A DNA stretch of 64,000 nt from Acanthosepion esculentum (GCA_964036315.1 OZ038498.1:14475497-14539496), one strand, 5' to 3'; shown: positions 56,401-59,951, numbered from the stretch's first letter. Numbers and translations are program-made. Notes: generated by a model not told the origin, from the sequence alone.

Positions 56401-57542
56401 AGTTTCACCAAGCCTGTTCCCGTCATCCATTCCCTGTCACCGTTTGGCTTTGCAAGATTTGGTTAGAGGCGAAAGAAAATCAGAGGAGAAGAAAGTGCCG
56501 ATGGCATTATTTTGTTCAAGGTTGACCTCCACTTGCCAGGAAGTGACACACAGACTTGATTTCATGACCTTCCTCAGCGGCGCATATGAAATGAAACAAG
56601 TAGAATCCAGTTGTGAAATTGCAATGGACTGTCGTTGACTTTATTATAATTTCGAGTAGCGACTTCTGTAGCATGTCCATCATTTATAACTCTTATCATT
56701 CGCTGACTGAGGTTAGGTTCAAGATTAGGGTTCAAGGTTAAATCTGTTGTAATCATCATTCGCTTGTTCCAAAGTCAGTTGGTTGCTTTTGTTTTAGCGG
56801 CATATCAGCCTCTATGGGTTATTTTACGCCGAAAGTTGAATATTTGTGTACACAATTTTATTTTATTTTTGGAGATAATAATGGTTTAGAGATAGAACTC
56901 TAACTACTATATTCGCCGCCAACAGCAGGTTCAGGACTAGAAGCTTCCAGTTCGTCAAAACCTACTCGCGTCATTCGTCTATCGCCGTTTGGCTTTGCAA
57001 GGGTTGGTTAGAGGTGGAATAAACCAGAGTAGAAGAAAGTGCCAATGGCGAGATGGACCACAACTTGCCAGAAAGTGATCCACACACTTGATTTCATGAC
57101 CTTCCTCAGCGGCACATATGGAAGGAGACACGCAGAATCCAATTATGAAAATGCAACGGACTGCCGCTGACTCTGTTATAACTTCGAGTGACGCCTTCTG
57201 TAGCATGTCCATCATGCGTAGCCTTCTTTTTCTGTTGTTTCAACTGTTGTCGACTGTTGTAAAGGGTGGCCCTACCAGGAGTTTAGAACTCCTGACGGCA
57301 TCGCTGTCAGAGTCATTGGACCACGTAAGCCCCTCCACCACGACAAGGTGCGACCATCAGAGGTAAGAGATATAGTACAATAAAAATAAGGTTTGAAGTA
57401 ATATATTTGAGTTACCTGGTTTAATTGTGCTTGCTCTCCAGGAGGATCAGATGCAGATCCATACAAGGGGCTATGATGACCAGTTTGATACTCCCACAAG
57501 CCGTGATAATTGTAGGCCATGAGTAACATATAGTCAATATAC
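20679..57542 (-). CDS. GH18 chitinase gene, 3' five exons (5' part outside window)
   Basis: Joining 57542-57416, 52440-52234, 43776-43651, 34666-34447 and 20848-20679 gives one continuous 282-residue reading frame. Each intron starts GT and ends AG, and phases match at every junction (0, 0, 0, then 1). The product is the C-terminal two thirds of a family 18 chitinase plus a CBM14 domain. By family knowledge it is a secreted enzyme or lectin that cleaves or binds beta-1,4 N-acetylglucosamine polymers. The signal peptide and the DxxDxDWE catalytic motif were not found upstream to base 64,000, so activity cannot be judged. Introns measure about 5.0, 8.5, 9.0 and 13.6 kb and are full of repeats. 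The family call is very secure. Whether further exons are skipped is untested, but domain continuity argues against it. Confidence 0.93.
20990..21440. repeat. (ATCT)n array with 'gaacctgttaaatct' spacer, then (TA)n
   Basis: ATCT runs separated by gaacctgttaaat or related spacers, passing into TA repeats at 21,325-21,357. It lies 140 bases inside the last chitinase intron. Confidence 0.95.
21655..21800. repeat. (CT)n / (TA)n / (GATA)n compound microsatellite
   Basis: Pyrimidine tract, then TA, then GATA. Confidence 0.95.
21829..21867 (+). ncRNA. Hammerhead-ribozyme-like motif, core mutated
   Basis: ccaca-ctgatta-gctgtgatacagc-gaaacagtc-tgtgg: stem I CCACA/UGUGG (5 bp), stem II GCUGU/ACAGC with loop GAU, GAAA, and a minimal stem III before C. 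The CUGANGA core has U in place of the invariant G8, so activity is not expected. It is immediately followed by (TA)n and is a sibling of the intact-core copy at 24.6 kb. Confidence 0.55.
21872..21925. repeat. (TA)n microsatellite
   Basis: TA run directly after the hammerhead-like motif. Confidence 0.98.
22094..22144. repeat. (GT)n microsatellite
   Basis: GT run. Confidence 0.97.
22500..22850 (+). repeat. SINE body fragment and one 94-bp-family unit
   Basis: tagatgtggcacaaggccaa (22,513) is SINE-body sequence. 22,745-22,835 is a single unit related to the 11.7-12.5 kb array (ggtatgaggataaactacag, gggagattggaggt). Confidence 0.5.
22970..23014. repeat. (TA)n microsatellite
   Basis: TA run followed by a cggcattaaataacccat repeat unit at 23,064. 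Confidence 0.97.
23595..23910 (-). repeat. RTE tail scrap and tRNA-derived SINE (minus)
   Basis: 23,605-23,640 resembles the antisense of the RTE tail (caatcatggctctccacac). 23,690-23,900 has SINE body words (ccaaggctagagagccccag, gcattcatgctattcacaag) and a B-box-like antisense gaggatttgaacacgg. Confidence 0.5.
24601..24722 (-). mobile_element. tRNA-headed SINE carrying a hammerhead-like motif
   Basis: Minus strand: A-box-like TTTAGTGGG (24,705-24,697) and B-box-like AGGTTTCGATCC (24,668-24,657), then ccaca-ctgatga-gctgc-gaaacagtc-tgtgg (24,631-24,601). The core is complete (CUGAUGA, GAAA, U then C), and stem I CCACA/UGUGG has 5 bp. Stem II is only GC/GC with a one-base loop, so it is suboptimal. 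TA-rich sequence follows. Confidence 0.6.
24898..24960. repeat. (TA)n microsatellite
   Basis: TA run of about 60 bases. Confidence 0.98.
25120..25211. repeat. (CA)n(TA)n compound microsatellite
   Basis: CA run passing into TA. Confidence 0.98.
25399..25462. repeat. (TA)n microsatellite
   Basis: TA run on the left of a TIR element. Confidence 0.98.
25497..25915. mobile_element. ~420-bp MITE-like element with ~30-bp inverted ends in (TA)n
   Basis: acaactgaaaagttgcaaat at 25,511 is matched by atttgcaacttttcagttgt at ~25,888, with A/T-rich extensions. (TA)n lies on both sides (25.40-25.46 and 25.91-25.97 kb). No coding sequence inside. Confidence 0.6.
25909..25966. repeat. (TA)n microsatellite
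   Basis: TA run between the MITE-like element and the Penelope-type end. Confidence 0.98.
25966..26155. mobile_element. Minimal deletion derivative of the Penelope-like element at 59.95-62.18 kb
   Basis: It begins (TA)n-aaaagt and ends atttacacacgctctatctc...tttcttca-(TA)n, the same two junctions as the 2.2-kb element. Between them the two inverted ends meet in a 50-base perfect palindrome (25,988-26,037, centre ggcc). The right half retains ctgacga, gaaacagactgtc and the downstream tail. The left half lacks ~20 bases (cagactgtcacctctaagtg). No coding sequence is left. Confidence 0.75.
26154..26245. repeat. (TA)n(TGTA)n(TG)n microsatellite
   Basis: Compound dinucleotide/tetranucleotide tract. 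Confidence 0.97.
26250..26740 (-). pseudogene. Penelope-like element 3' fragment (GIY-YIG family B)
   Basis: Minus strand encodes scraps [14 protein letters not shown] preceded by STCKK-like and SRHLAPF sequence, matching the C-terminus of the element at 59.26-59.88 kb. It is followed by the 3' motif gaaaatggctaaatgtatag-ccgaaagcgctcgga and microsatellite. Broken by stops. Confidence 0.6.
26735..27599 (+). pseudogene. APE-type non-LTR element with endonuclease joined to RT thumb; interrupted by an LTR
   Basis: 26,790-26,860 reads [15 protein letters not shown], the SDH-containing C-terminal block of an apurinic-type endonuclease. It runs directly into the post-YADD region ([14 protein letters not shown]; later [32 protein letters not shown] and [13 protein letters not shown]), so the reverse transcriptase core is deleted. 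A ~95-bp segment (tttattgtggaactctc...) is repeated about three times at 27,420-27,600. Interrupted at 27,599 by an LTR insertion and continued at 28,296-28,425. Confidence 0.72.
27605..28295 (+). mobile_element. Solo-LTR-like insertion with TSD TTCTT and internal fold-back
   Basis: Termini TGTTG...CAACA flanked by a 5-base direct repeat ttctt (27,600-27,604 and 28,296-28,300). The insertion interrupts the non-LTR 3' region, which resumes aatccctgctattttatttt. Inside, 27,658-27,862 and 27,883-28,083 are inverted repeats of ~200 bases around a 20-base loop. No gag/pol frames. TG...CA ends and a 5-base duplication fit an LTR retrotransposon. Confidence 0.72.
28296..28425 (+). mobile_element. 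3' tail of the interrupted non-LTR element
   Basis: Continuation after the LTR: ctaacactcagtaacccg and ttacttggggtgaaatgatt followed by an A-run, the conserved family tail. Confidence 0.75.
28567..29030 (+). pseudogene. RTE-like C-terminal fragment with ~114-bp triplication
   Basis: [24 protein letters not shown] sequence (decayed LKFLGHIMRKEDLENLTLT) begins the fragment. A module tgtgtgaatggatagcagga...agagccacaatcacc then occurs three times (starts ~28,680, 28,796 and 28,908), ending with gcacatactgcataaaagaa. Confidence 0.7.
29040..30030. other. No recognisable gene
   Basis: Unique-looking AT-rich intronic sequence; a short poly-C tract at 29,682-29,690. Nothing assignable. Confidence 0.4.
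30040..30100. repeat. (ATT)n microsatellite
   Basis: ATT trinucleotide run. Confidence 0.97.
30230..30445 (-). pseudogene. C-terminal end of an RLE-type (R2/NeSL-like) non-LTR protein
   Basis: Minus strand reads [20 protein letters not shown], then [20 protein letters not shown] and [20 protein letters not shown]...MW followed by PV..GALG and AH..RKAL is the extreme C-terminus found after the restriction-like endonuclease in R2/NeSL-type elements. The upstream part is replaced by (ATT)n. A sister fragment lacking this end lies at 36.16-37.80 kb. Confidence 0.65.
30450..30560. repeat. (ATT)n microsatellite
   Basis: ATT run. The poly-Asn frame is an artefact. Confidence 0.97.
30688..30765. 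repeat. (CT)n(TA)n microsatellite
   Basis: CT run passing into TA. Confidence 0.97.
30780..31800. other. No recognisable gene
   Basis: Intronic sequence with a tRNA-like scrap near 31,455-31,510 (gtatagcatagcggttatca, cgatccgagttcaattt). Otherwise nothing assignable. Confidence 0.4.
31812..32040 (-). mobile_element. APE-type non-LTR 3' end
   Basis: Minus strand: [18 protein letters not shown], then KCNVNRHLV and the family tail (plus strand ttaagtatttcgccccaagc). Abruptly joined at 32,023 to a small inverted repeat. Confidence 0.72.
32023..32098. repeat. 21-bp inverted repeat
   Basis: ctctgtcccataatgattgt followed 34 bases later by acaatcattatgggacagag: near-perfect arms at the truncated edge of the non-LTR copy. 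Confidence 0.7.
32165..32280 (-). mobile_element. Short deletion derivative of the same non-LTR tail family
   Basis: Plus strand aagaatttcacatcaagcaa (tail) jumps directly to the thumb-region antisense gtgagaaagtgactgtagac, so ~200 bases are missing relative to the 3.0-kb copy. Confidence 0.5.
32930..33030 (+). repeat. SINE tail fragment
   Basis: gagaaaggtatgaatccagt and cccagctatgggataaatag are words of the 5S/tRNA SINE body. Confidence 0.5.
33125..33185 (+). pseudogene. RTE tail scrap
   Basis: gagagccatgattactcatg and gaagggagatggcat match the 3' end seen at 1.98-2.03 kb. Confidence 0.45.
33215..33345 (+). repeat. tRNA-derived SINE
   Basis: A-box-like ggcggtgtaatggttaacaa (33,225), B-box-like gagtttcgaaactc (33,279-33,292), then cggccttgtgccacatctaa. 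Same family as 2,315-2,440. Confidence 0.75.
33672..33830. other. GC-rich island with short degenerate repeats
   Basis: A ~150-base GC-rich block (gtgccgctagtggcccgctg, ggcaggccaccggcaggcct) in otherwise AT-rich intron, with repeated ggcaggcc/tagtggcc words. No frame I recognise. Confidence 0.45.
34090..34405 (+). mobile_element. APE-type non-LTR 3' end
   Basis: [18 protein letters not shown] and [19 protein letters not shown] are decayed C-terminus, followed by cactcagtaacaccttgcgt and the tail cttggagtgaaatgattaaa. It ends ~40 bases from the chitinase splice donor at 34,446. Confidence 0.72.
34447..34666 (-). CDS. Chitinase exon: last barrel strand and Pro/Thr-rich linker
   Basis: Acceptor gtttccag, donor T|GTAAGT; 73 codons plus one base. 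It begins [20 protein letters not shown], the last barrel strand with the conserved substrate-stacking Trp, then [18 protein letters not shown], which ends the catalytic domain. The remaining ~30 residues ([18 protein letters not shown] and so on) form a Pro/Thr/Trp-rich linker typical between a catalytic domain and a chitin-binding domain. The single overhanging T joins TT of the final exon to make a Phe codon, giving QKFDC. Confidence 0.94.
34769..34850. repeat. (TA)n microsatellite
   Basis: TA run in the intron upstream of a chitinase exon. Confidence 0.98.
35048..35250. repeat. (CA)n, (TA)n and (GTAT)n cluster
   Basis: Alternating short microsatellites. Confidence 0.95.
35250..35330 (+). 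mobile_element. Penelope-type terminal fragments, hammerhead-like words decayed
   Basis: cctgagaagaccttgcggtc-gaaatgtg (GACC/GGUC stem but G8 changed to A) and ctgaggattgcgtctagcat-gaaacagcctgg (core CUGAGGA and GAAA, but no U before the cleavage position) lie back to back, bounded by (TA)n on both sides. Confidence 0.5.
35328..35475. repeat. (TA)n then (GT)n microsatellite
   Basis: TA run 35,328-35,388; GT run 35,430-35,475. Confidence 0.97.
35480..36155. other. No recognisable gene
   Basis: AT-rich intronic sequence with no assignable repeat. Confidence 0.4.
36160..36660 (-). pseudogene. RLE-type (R2/NeSL-like) non-LTR: CCHC and endonuclease region
   Basis: Minus strand reads [15 protein letters not shown], then [25 protein letters not shown]-like and [18 protein letters not shown], then [20 protein letters not shown] and [10 protein letters not shown]-x2-C-x7-H/D-x4-C followed by D.....TDR.I.ANRPD is the zinc-finger plus restriction-like endonuclease block of R2/NeSL-type elements. 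The CCHC His is Gln here. It continues upstream at 37.32 kb after an insertion. Confidence 0.75.
36662..37315 (+). mobile_element. APE-type non-LTR 3' fragment inserted into the RLE-type relic
   Basis: A 118-codon frame from 36,674 reads [40 protein letters not shown] and [18 protein letters not shown]. An in-frame TAG after SRTSRL is followed by [19 protein letters not shown], then the tail cttgggggtgaaacgcttaa and an A-rich end. It is the best-preserved C-terminus of this family in the window, and it interrupts a minus-strand element, so it is the younger insertion. Confidence 0.8.
37316..37805 (-). pseudogene. RLE-type (R2/NeSL-like) non-LTR: post-RT region
   Basis: Minus strand reads [20 protein letters not shown], then [20 protein letters not shown] and [20 protein letters not shown] followed by [10 protein letters not shown]. 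This is the conserved block after the RT domain in R2/NeSL-like proteins (AVPVVTYSF.I..W...D....DTKTRK, HHPKADVDRLYLPR..GGRGL). It is bounded by the inserted element at 37.3 kb and by the unit containing the 74-bp array at ~37.81 kb. Confidence 0.75.
37814..37870 (+). promoter_or_regulatory. CCAAT and TATA-like boxes upstream of the 74-bp array
   Basis: ccaat at 37,814-37,818 and tatataa at 37,864-37,870, 50 bases apart, ~20 bases before the first repeat unit. An AATAAA at 43,177-43,182 lies just past the array. This is the arrangement of a transcription unit or of an LTR. Confidence 0.4.
37885..43150 (+). repeat. 5.3-kb minisatellite, 74-bp unit, ~1.98-kb higher-order period
   Basis: Unit gcacacacaggaagacgcac, gagaggactcacagcacgaa, tttacaggagcgcacaccag, tgtaaccacagcaa (74 bases; some units 73). 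About 71 units. Variants (ggaatcacacacaggaag, catgcatttacattagc) recur in the same order. A ~1.78-kb block at ~38,800-40,580 is repeated at 40,778-42,558, offset 1,978 bases, and a shorter block also recurs with offset 945 (37,946 to 38,891). Frames of 60-120 codons are repeat translations because 74 is not a multiple of 3. It lies antisense in a chitinase intron. Confidence 0.95.
43185..43640. other. Flank of the array, no gene recognised
   Basis: gcctttttcgttcgagccct follows the AATAAA. No conserved protein found. It could be the remaining part of an LTR-like unit. Confidence 0.35.
43651..43776 (-). CDS. Chitinase exon: insertion-domain end, QWVGYDD motif
   Basis: This 42-codon, phase-0 exon is bounded by attttaccag and AAG|GTGAGT. 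It reads [20 protein letters not shown], then [18 protein letters not shown] and VSYK. C-F-L at the start, KVPY and QWVGYDD are classic GH18 chitinase signatures following GILSFYE. It joins in frame to the next exon ([11 protein letters not shown]). The intervening intron, 34,667-43,650, contains the 74-bp minisatellite in antisense relation to this gene. Confidence 0.94.
43820..43945 (-). repeat. Single 94-bp-family unit (minus) in the chitinase intron
   Basis: aagacgataaactacatcca and cacctcttaattgctggtg match the 11.7-12.5 kb unit. It starts within 45 bases of the chitinase exon's 5' splice-acceptor side. Confidence 0.55.
44060..44575 (+). repeat. ~120-bp tandem repeat (4+ units)
   Basis: Unit: ggttgatatgccgtaaaaca, accaatctaaaccaaagaat, acatattctattcatacgaa, and tcggcattaaataac. 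Landmarks at 44,094 and 44,215 give ~121 bases. The gttgatatgccg end word and cggcattaaataaccca are the dispersed-repeat motif seen at 4.66, 12.7 and 23.07 kb. Confidence 0.85.
44751..45107 (+). pseudogene. Non-LTR retroelement C-terminus with C2H2 zinc finger, one in-frame stop
   Basis: One frame reads [40 protein letters not shown], then [19 protein letters not shown] and a TAA (44,928-44,930). The same frame continues [20 protein letters not shown] and [20 protein letters not shown], then [10 protein letters not shown] and TAA. The C-x2-C-x12-H-x4-H finger at the C-terminus, following FGEL..GKR and W....A..R, is characteristic of a widespread animal non-LTR family. No frameshift is present, so the copy is relatively young, but it is truncated at the left. 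Confidence 0.75.
45340..46080. repeat. ~410-bp direct duplication
   Basis: gttgcttaaaactgtataaa...ctcatattgcgaggac at 45,360 and again at 45,762, with aatttact and gtaaat words in the same order, diverged by many substitutions. No gene recognised. Confidence 0.65.
46130..46430 (-). repeat. tRNA-derived SINE (minus) and flanking repeat
   Basis: cttctccgattcctcaatcc and attccaccgtgcc are an antisense tRNA-like head; aggattcatacctttcccaa is body. The flanking cgtgatacacgtttaggcga...gacgaggcagat at 46,147 is repeated at 46,663. Confidence 0.55.
46527..46645 (+). pseudogene. RTE-like scrap
   Basis: [24 protein letters not shown] reading (agagggcttggaaaattgac) and gcatgaatggatgtctgtac match the LENLTLTGQ..GKR region. 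Confidence 0.5.
46780..48005 (-). pseudogene. APE-type non-LTR element, thumb to tail, with internal duplication
   Basis: Plus strand starts ttaatcatttcaccccaagc (antisense tail). Minus frames give [38 protein letters not shown] and, at the 5' side, LQSVVNWGK followed by SFIHHRE. A ~100-base stretch (agatcagatatagcagtaat...) is present at 47,278 and 47,693, so the thumb region is duplicated. Many stops. Confidence 0.7.
48030..48350 (-). repeat. tRNA-headed SINE with 'cctgaagaaggccg' domain
   Basis: Minus strand order: head with B-box-like gagttcaatacc (48,292-48,281), body (gtggaactagaacaatcaac, aaataaagggttcgatttga), then cacctgaagaaggccgacgc, gtaaaacggtcgaaatgtga, then tggcaacaaagatgaggaca and tcatctcagaaatatagac. 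It is the complete version of the family behind the 0.95-1.42 kb fold-back and the 17.2-kb array. Confidence 0.75.
48435..48640 (-). repeat. 5S/tRNA-family SINE body and tail (minus)
   Basis: ttatttaaagccagaaaata, aacccatagctggtggggag and gattcatacct match the antisense of the 58.0-kb SINE. The AATC-type tail faces 48,435. Confidence 0.65.
48660..51590. repeat. ~3-kb satellite, 199-bp unit, 15 copies
   Basis: cctcactttgtggccagagt recurs every 199 bases from 48,913 to ~51,501, with a diverged first unit at 48,722. Units are nearly identical internally and diverged at both edges. Variants gtcaat/gttaat and gatcgattg/gattgattg alternate non-randomly. The unit contains the SINE-tail word gattcgttttctaaggctta, and SINEs of that family abut both ends. 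Confidence 0.95.
51596..51950 (-). repeat. 5S/tRNA chimeric SINE (minus)
   Basis: 51,860-51,945 is the reverse complement of the 3' three quarters of 5S rRNA (gcgcctggtattcctaaacc, cacccatctaggtactgacc, gttgcttaatttcggtgatc). It is followed on the minus strand by tRNA-like and body sequence to the AATC tail at 51,596. It is the best 5S match in the window. Confidence 0.8.
52234..52440 (-). CDS. Chitinase exon: YGMSFTL region
   Basis: This 69-codon exon lies between acceptor ttttcttccag and donor GAG|GTAAGC, phase 0 on both sides. It starts [13 protein letters not shown] and includes [18 protein letters not shown], the counterpart of the IVG-PTYGRSFTL motif of chitinases, then a Gly/Pro/Asn-rich loop and the end EAGILSFYE. 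The Arg usually found after YG is Met. The following residue block matches the start of the chitinase insertion (alpha+beta) domain. A 3-kb satellite lies in the intron downstream. Confidence 0.94.
52476..52532. repeat. (TA)n microsatellite
   Basis: TA run 35 bases upstream (gene sense) of a chitinase splice acceptor. Confidence 0.98.
52660..52706 (-). ncRNA. Hammerhead-like motif (minus), core complete
   Basis: ccc-ctgatga-tg-atctc-agaaa-gagat-g-gaaagtactt-ggg: CUGAUGA at 52,700-52,694, stem II AUCUC/GAGAU, GAAA at 52,75-72 of the same block, stem III AG/CU with loop UA, then U before a CCC/GGG stem I of 3 bp. (TA)n follows ~130 bases downstream on the minus strand. Stem I is short, so confidence is limited. 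Confidence 0.4.
53344..54157 (+). mobile_element. Non-autonomous Helitron-like element
   Basis: The left end, after an A, is tctctataaaaggcaggatg followed by tctatttg(tg)n. The right end is gcacgggcaacgctgggcca, tgctgctag, followed by T. TC...CTAG termini between A and T with a GC-rich segment just before CTAG is the Helitron arrangement. No Rep/helicase frame inside. A (GT)n(GC)n microsatellite lies at 53,368-53,420. Confidence 0.65.
54160..54700. other. No recognisable gene
   Basis: AT-rich intronic sequence. Nothing assignable. Confidence 0.4.
54700..56150 (+). repeat. Direct duplication (54.70-55.48 and 55.69-56.15 kb)
   Basis: ctattgtaacaaaatagtcg...ctctgaagg...cacaagaacta...ttaagagcattcac occurs in both copies in the same order and continues through aacttcaaggtaaat and tttattttagaaa. 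The first copy contains a mariner-type insertion that the second lacks. Confidence 0.85.
54825..55193 (-). mobile_element. mariner-type deletion derivative with TIRs and TA duplication
   Basis: ta-cagggtgagcccccaaaacg at the left and cccgtttttttggggtcacc-ctg-ta at the right are ~25-base inverted ends. A plus-strand piece reads [20 protein letters not shown], then [11 protein letters not shown] stop, a mariner-type transposase C-terminus. At 369 bp the rest of the gene is deleted. The matching empty site at ~55,838 has a single TA. Confidence 0.88.
56320..57230 (+). repeat. Direct duplication of ~300 bp
   Basis: gtttggctttgcaag...gatttcatgaccttcctcag...cttctgtagcatgtccatcat occurs at 56,443-56,683 and 56,987-57,214, ~540 bases apart with substitutions and small gaps. 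No gene recognised. It ends ~200 bases from a chitinase exon. Confidence 0.8.
57416..57542 (-). CDS. Chitinase exon: MAYNYHG strand of the GH18 barrel
   Basis: The exon follows an acceptor reading ttaatttcag and ends CAG|GTAACT. It contributes the third base of a split codon plus 42 codons. It reads [19 protein letters not shown] followed by [11 protein letters not shown], matching the barrel strand and loop that follow the catalytic strand in animal chitinases (typical form MTYD-HGSWE, TGHNSPLY). The usual Asp of M-x-Y-D, a substrate-contacting residue in characterised GH18 enzymes, is Asn here. The donor abuts a (TA)n-rich intron of about 5 kb. Confidence 0.93.
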
Positions 57543-57586
57543 CTGAAATTAAATTTGAAATCAGAAAAGAAAACAACATTGGGTTG

Positions 57587-57589
<3 letters not shown>

Positions 57590-57627
<38 letters not shown>
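57590..57627. repeat. (TA)n microsatellite
   Basis: TA run in the most upstream chitinase intron in this window. Confidence 0.97.
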
Positions 57628-57629
<2 letters not shown>

Positions 57630-57840
57630 ATACATGTTTCATTAAATAATATAGACAAGTTTTGTCTATTTATTTTATGCAAATTCCTTTCATATCGTCT
57701 GATAAGCTATATAACATTATCATTGAAAGACGAAATAAAATCACCATATTAATACGTGTTTTTTTAATCCTATCTAAGCTTTCGGCTTATATAAGCCATC
57801 TTCAAAGATGACAATAACATTACAATATATTAAACAATAC
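57628..57840 (-). mobile_element. Penelope-type 3' end (family C), copy 1
   Basis: Minus strand: tttgaagatggctta-tata-taagccgaaagctta, ~100 bases, then acatgtatcaa and (TA)n. A near copy lies at 58,597-58,800. The aagatgg...ccgaaag layout resembles a decayed hammerhead-type hairpin. Confidence 0.5.
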
Positions 57841-58004
57841 ACGGACATGGCAATAATGATATTCTGTTTTTTGTTTGCATGGAAGATTTCCAAGCAACGA
57901 CAAACTCGTGCATACGAGACGCTGGCTCATGACGTCAAACATGATCACGCGAGAGTGAAAACGAGAAGTGTGAAGTATGGGAAGCAGTTGGTGACCGCTT
58001 TGGG

Positions 58005-58275
58005 AATACCAGGTGCTGTAAGATGGTGTAATGGATAATGGCTCGCAATTGTTAATAGGCTATCCGAGTTCTAATTCCAGTCGCGCAAATATCCTTGGGA
58101 AAGGTATGAATCCACTGATTCTCCCCAAAGCTACGGGTTAATTAGTATGACTTGTATCAATAAAACCATCATTATCTTCGCAATATCCTTACAACCTAAA
58201 ATATTTTCTGGCTTTAAATAACCTGCAAAGGGGGGGGGTGATAAGCCATAAAAACAACTCAATCAATCTTATACA
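58005..58275 (+). repeat. 5S/tRNA chimeric SINE
   Basis: gtgaccgctttgggaatacc, aggtgctgtaag is the 3' end of 5S rRNA. It is followed by the tRNA-like ggtgtaatggataatggctc and a B-box-like gagttctaattccag, body (ccttgggaaaggtatgaatc) and tail caactcaatcaatc. Confidence 0.8.
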
Positions 58276-58302
58276 TTGTAATACAAATACCAAAGAATTG
58301 TT

Positions 58303-58304
<2 letters not shown>

Positions 58305-58355
<51 letters not shown>
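58305..58355. repeat. (TA)n microsatellite
   Basis: TA run adjoining a hairpin repeat. Confidence 0.98.
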
Positions 58356-58356
<1 letters not shown>

Positions 58357-58361
<5 letters not shown>

Positions 58362-58503
58362 GAATATCAAACATTTAAAATCCCATAGGTAATAATTTTT
58401 ATTTCATGAGAGCTCATGAAAAAAAAATGAAATACAAAAAAAATTTTTAAAAATAAAAATTATTACCTACGGGATTTTATGTGTTTGATACTCTTTAATT
58501 AAT
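58357..58503. repeat. Inverted repeat, ~47-base arms
   Basis: aattaaagaatatcaaacat...cccataggtaataatttt and its near reverse complement ending tttgatactctttaatt enclose ~45 AT-rich bases. (TA)n abuts the left arm. Confidence 0.85.
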
Positions 58504-58596
58504 AATTTTGCTCCGTCTTTTGACATAGAGTTCTCCCTGGATCTATATCCTCCTGGAAATTCCATACGTATCATACTGTATATTTACTATATATAC

Positions 58597-58800
58597 ATAT
58601 ATTCATACATGTTTCATTAAATAATATAGATAAGTGTTGTCTATATGTTTTATGTAAGTTCTTTTCATATCGTCTGATAAGCTTAATAACATTATCATTA
58701 AACGAAGAAAGAAAATCACAATATTGATACATATTTTTTAATCCAATCTAAGCTTTCGGCTTACATAAGCCATTATCAAAGATGACAATTACACAATATA
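58597..58800 (-). mobile_element. Penelope-type 3' end (family C), copy 2
   Basis: tcatacatgtttcattaaat...aagctttcggcttacataag matches 57,628-57,830 with ~10% visible differences. Confidence 0.5.
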
Positions 58801-59023
58801 TTAAGCAATACACGAACAAGAAATTGATGATAGTCTGTTTTTGTTTACATGGATGATTTCCAAGCAACGATAAACACGTGCATATAAGACGCTGAAAACG
58901 AAAATCGCACCACAGCTCATAACGTCACACATGACCACAAGAGAGTGAATTTGATGAGTATTGAGTATGGAAAGCCGTTGGTATAAACCAATGGCTTCTG
59001 TTACCAATTATAGGCATTTATGG

Positions 59024-59082
59024 ATATTTGTGGAGATTTCATAGTTTATTTTGTTCAGAACAAAATAAACTATGAAATCTCC

Positions 59083-59090
<8 letters not shown>
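59024..59090. repeat. 67-base perfect palindrome beside (TA)n
   Basis: Two 33-base arms (atatttgtggagatttcata...ttgttc) around a single A, with no mismatch seen, merging into the (TA)n at 59,086-59,146. Confidence 0.95.

Positions 59091-59146
<56 letters not shown>
59086..59146. repeat. (TA)n microsatellite
   Basis: TA run. Confidence 0.98.
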
Positions 59147-59148
<2 letters not shown>

Positions 59149-59259
59149 AAATGTAAAAGACAAAGATTTCAGCGTTCAAAACATTAATTTAAAACAAGGC
59201 TCAATAAAAAATGAAAGCAATAAATATTTACTTCTTATGCAGTGTTACATATATGTATA

Positions 59260-59885
59260 TATATGCATGTTTCATTAAAAACGACAGACAAGGTACTACG
59301 GTTAAGCTTTTCATTTAATTTTTCTTGTGTTCGAACAAGAGCTTTCTTTTCTGGACAAGGAGTGTGTAAAAACTGTCCAAATGTTTTATAGTTCCGAGCG
59401 CTTTTGGCTATACCTTTAGCCATTATCAAGGATGATTCGATTTTTCATTGTGGCCTTGTTCGTAGTTAATATTGTTAAACGTTGGCTTTTTTATTATTAT
59501 TAAAGGTTCCATTATTGTTAATCATTTTTTACAGGTGGATGCAGTTAATATATTTGTGTTTTCTACTAGTATGTTTCGAATGGAGTCTGGTAAGTTTGTG
59601 TGTTTGTTTAAATGGGTTCTAATGAAGCTGTGATCAGATAGGTGGAACGTAAGGCGTCTGGATAAACATGTAGTTGTGTAACCGATGTAATTATTTATGA
59701 GTCCAATTTGATCAGGAACACAGGGGCATTTGAACTCATAGATAATGTTCGTTCTTTATAATTTTGACTTTGCTGGTGTGTTGTTATTTTTGAGGATGAG
59801 GTTAGCTGTCTTAAATAGATAATTAATTTGATTTTTTTTATTTGGGTCAAATGGGGTAGTGTATTTCATTATAATATGTCTTAGA
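59260..59885 (-). pseudogene. Penelope-like element 3' part, GIY-YIG endonuclease (family B)
   Basis: Minus frames give RTNIIYEFKCPCVPDQIGLI, NNYIGYTTTCLSRRLTFHLS, DHSFIRTHLNKHTN, then DSIRNILVENTNILTASTCK and PTFNNINYEQGHN. IYEF-CP...YIG-TTTCLSRRL..H is the GIY-YIG nuclease of one Penelope-like lineage, with its catalytic Arg. The 3' flank has gataatggctaaaggtatag-ccaaaagcgctcgg. It has stops and no RT region. The family differs from the element at 60-62 kb. Confidence 0.75.
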
Positions 59886-59891
59886 GAAGAT

Positions 59892-59899
59892 TATATATA

Positions 59900-59951
<52 letters not shown>
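59892..59951. repeat. (TA)n microsatellite
   Basis: TA run ending exactly at the left junction of the Penelope-like element. Confidence 0.98.
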
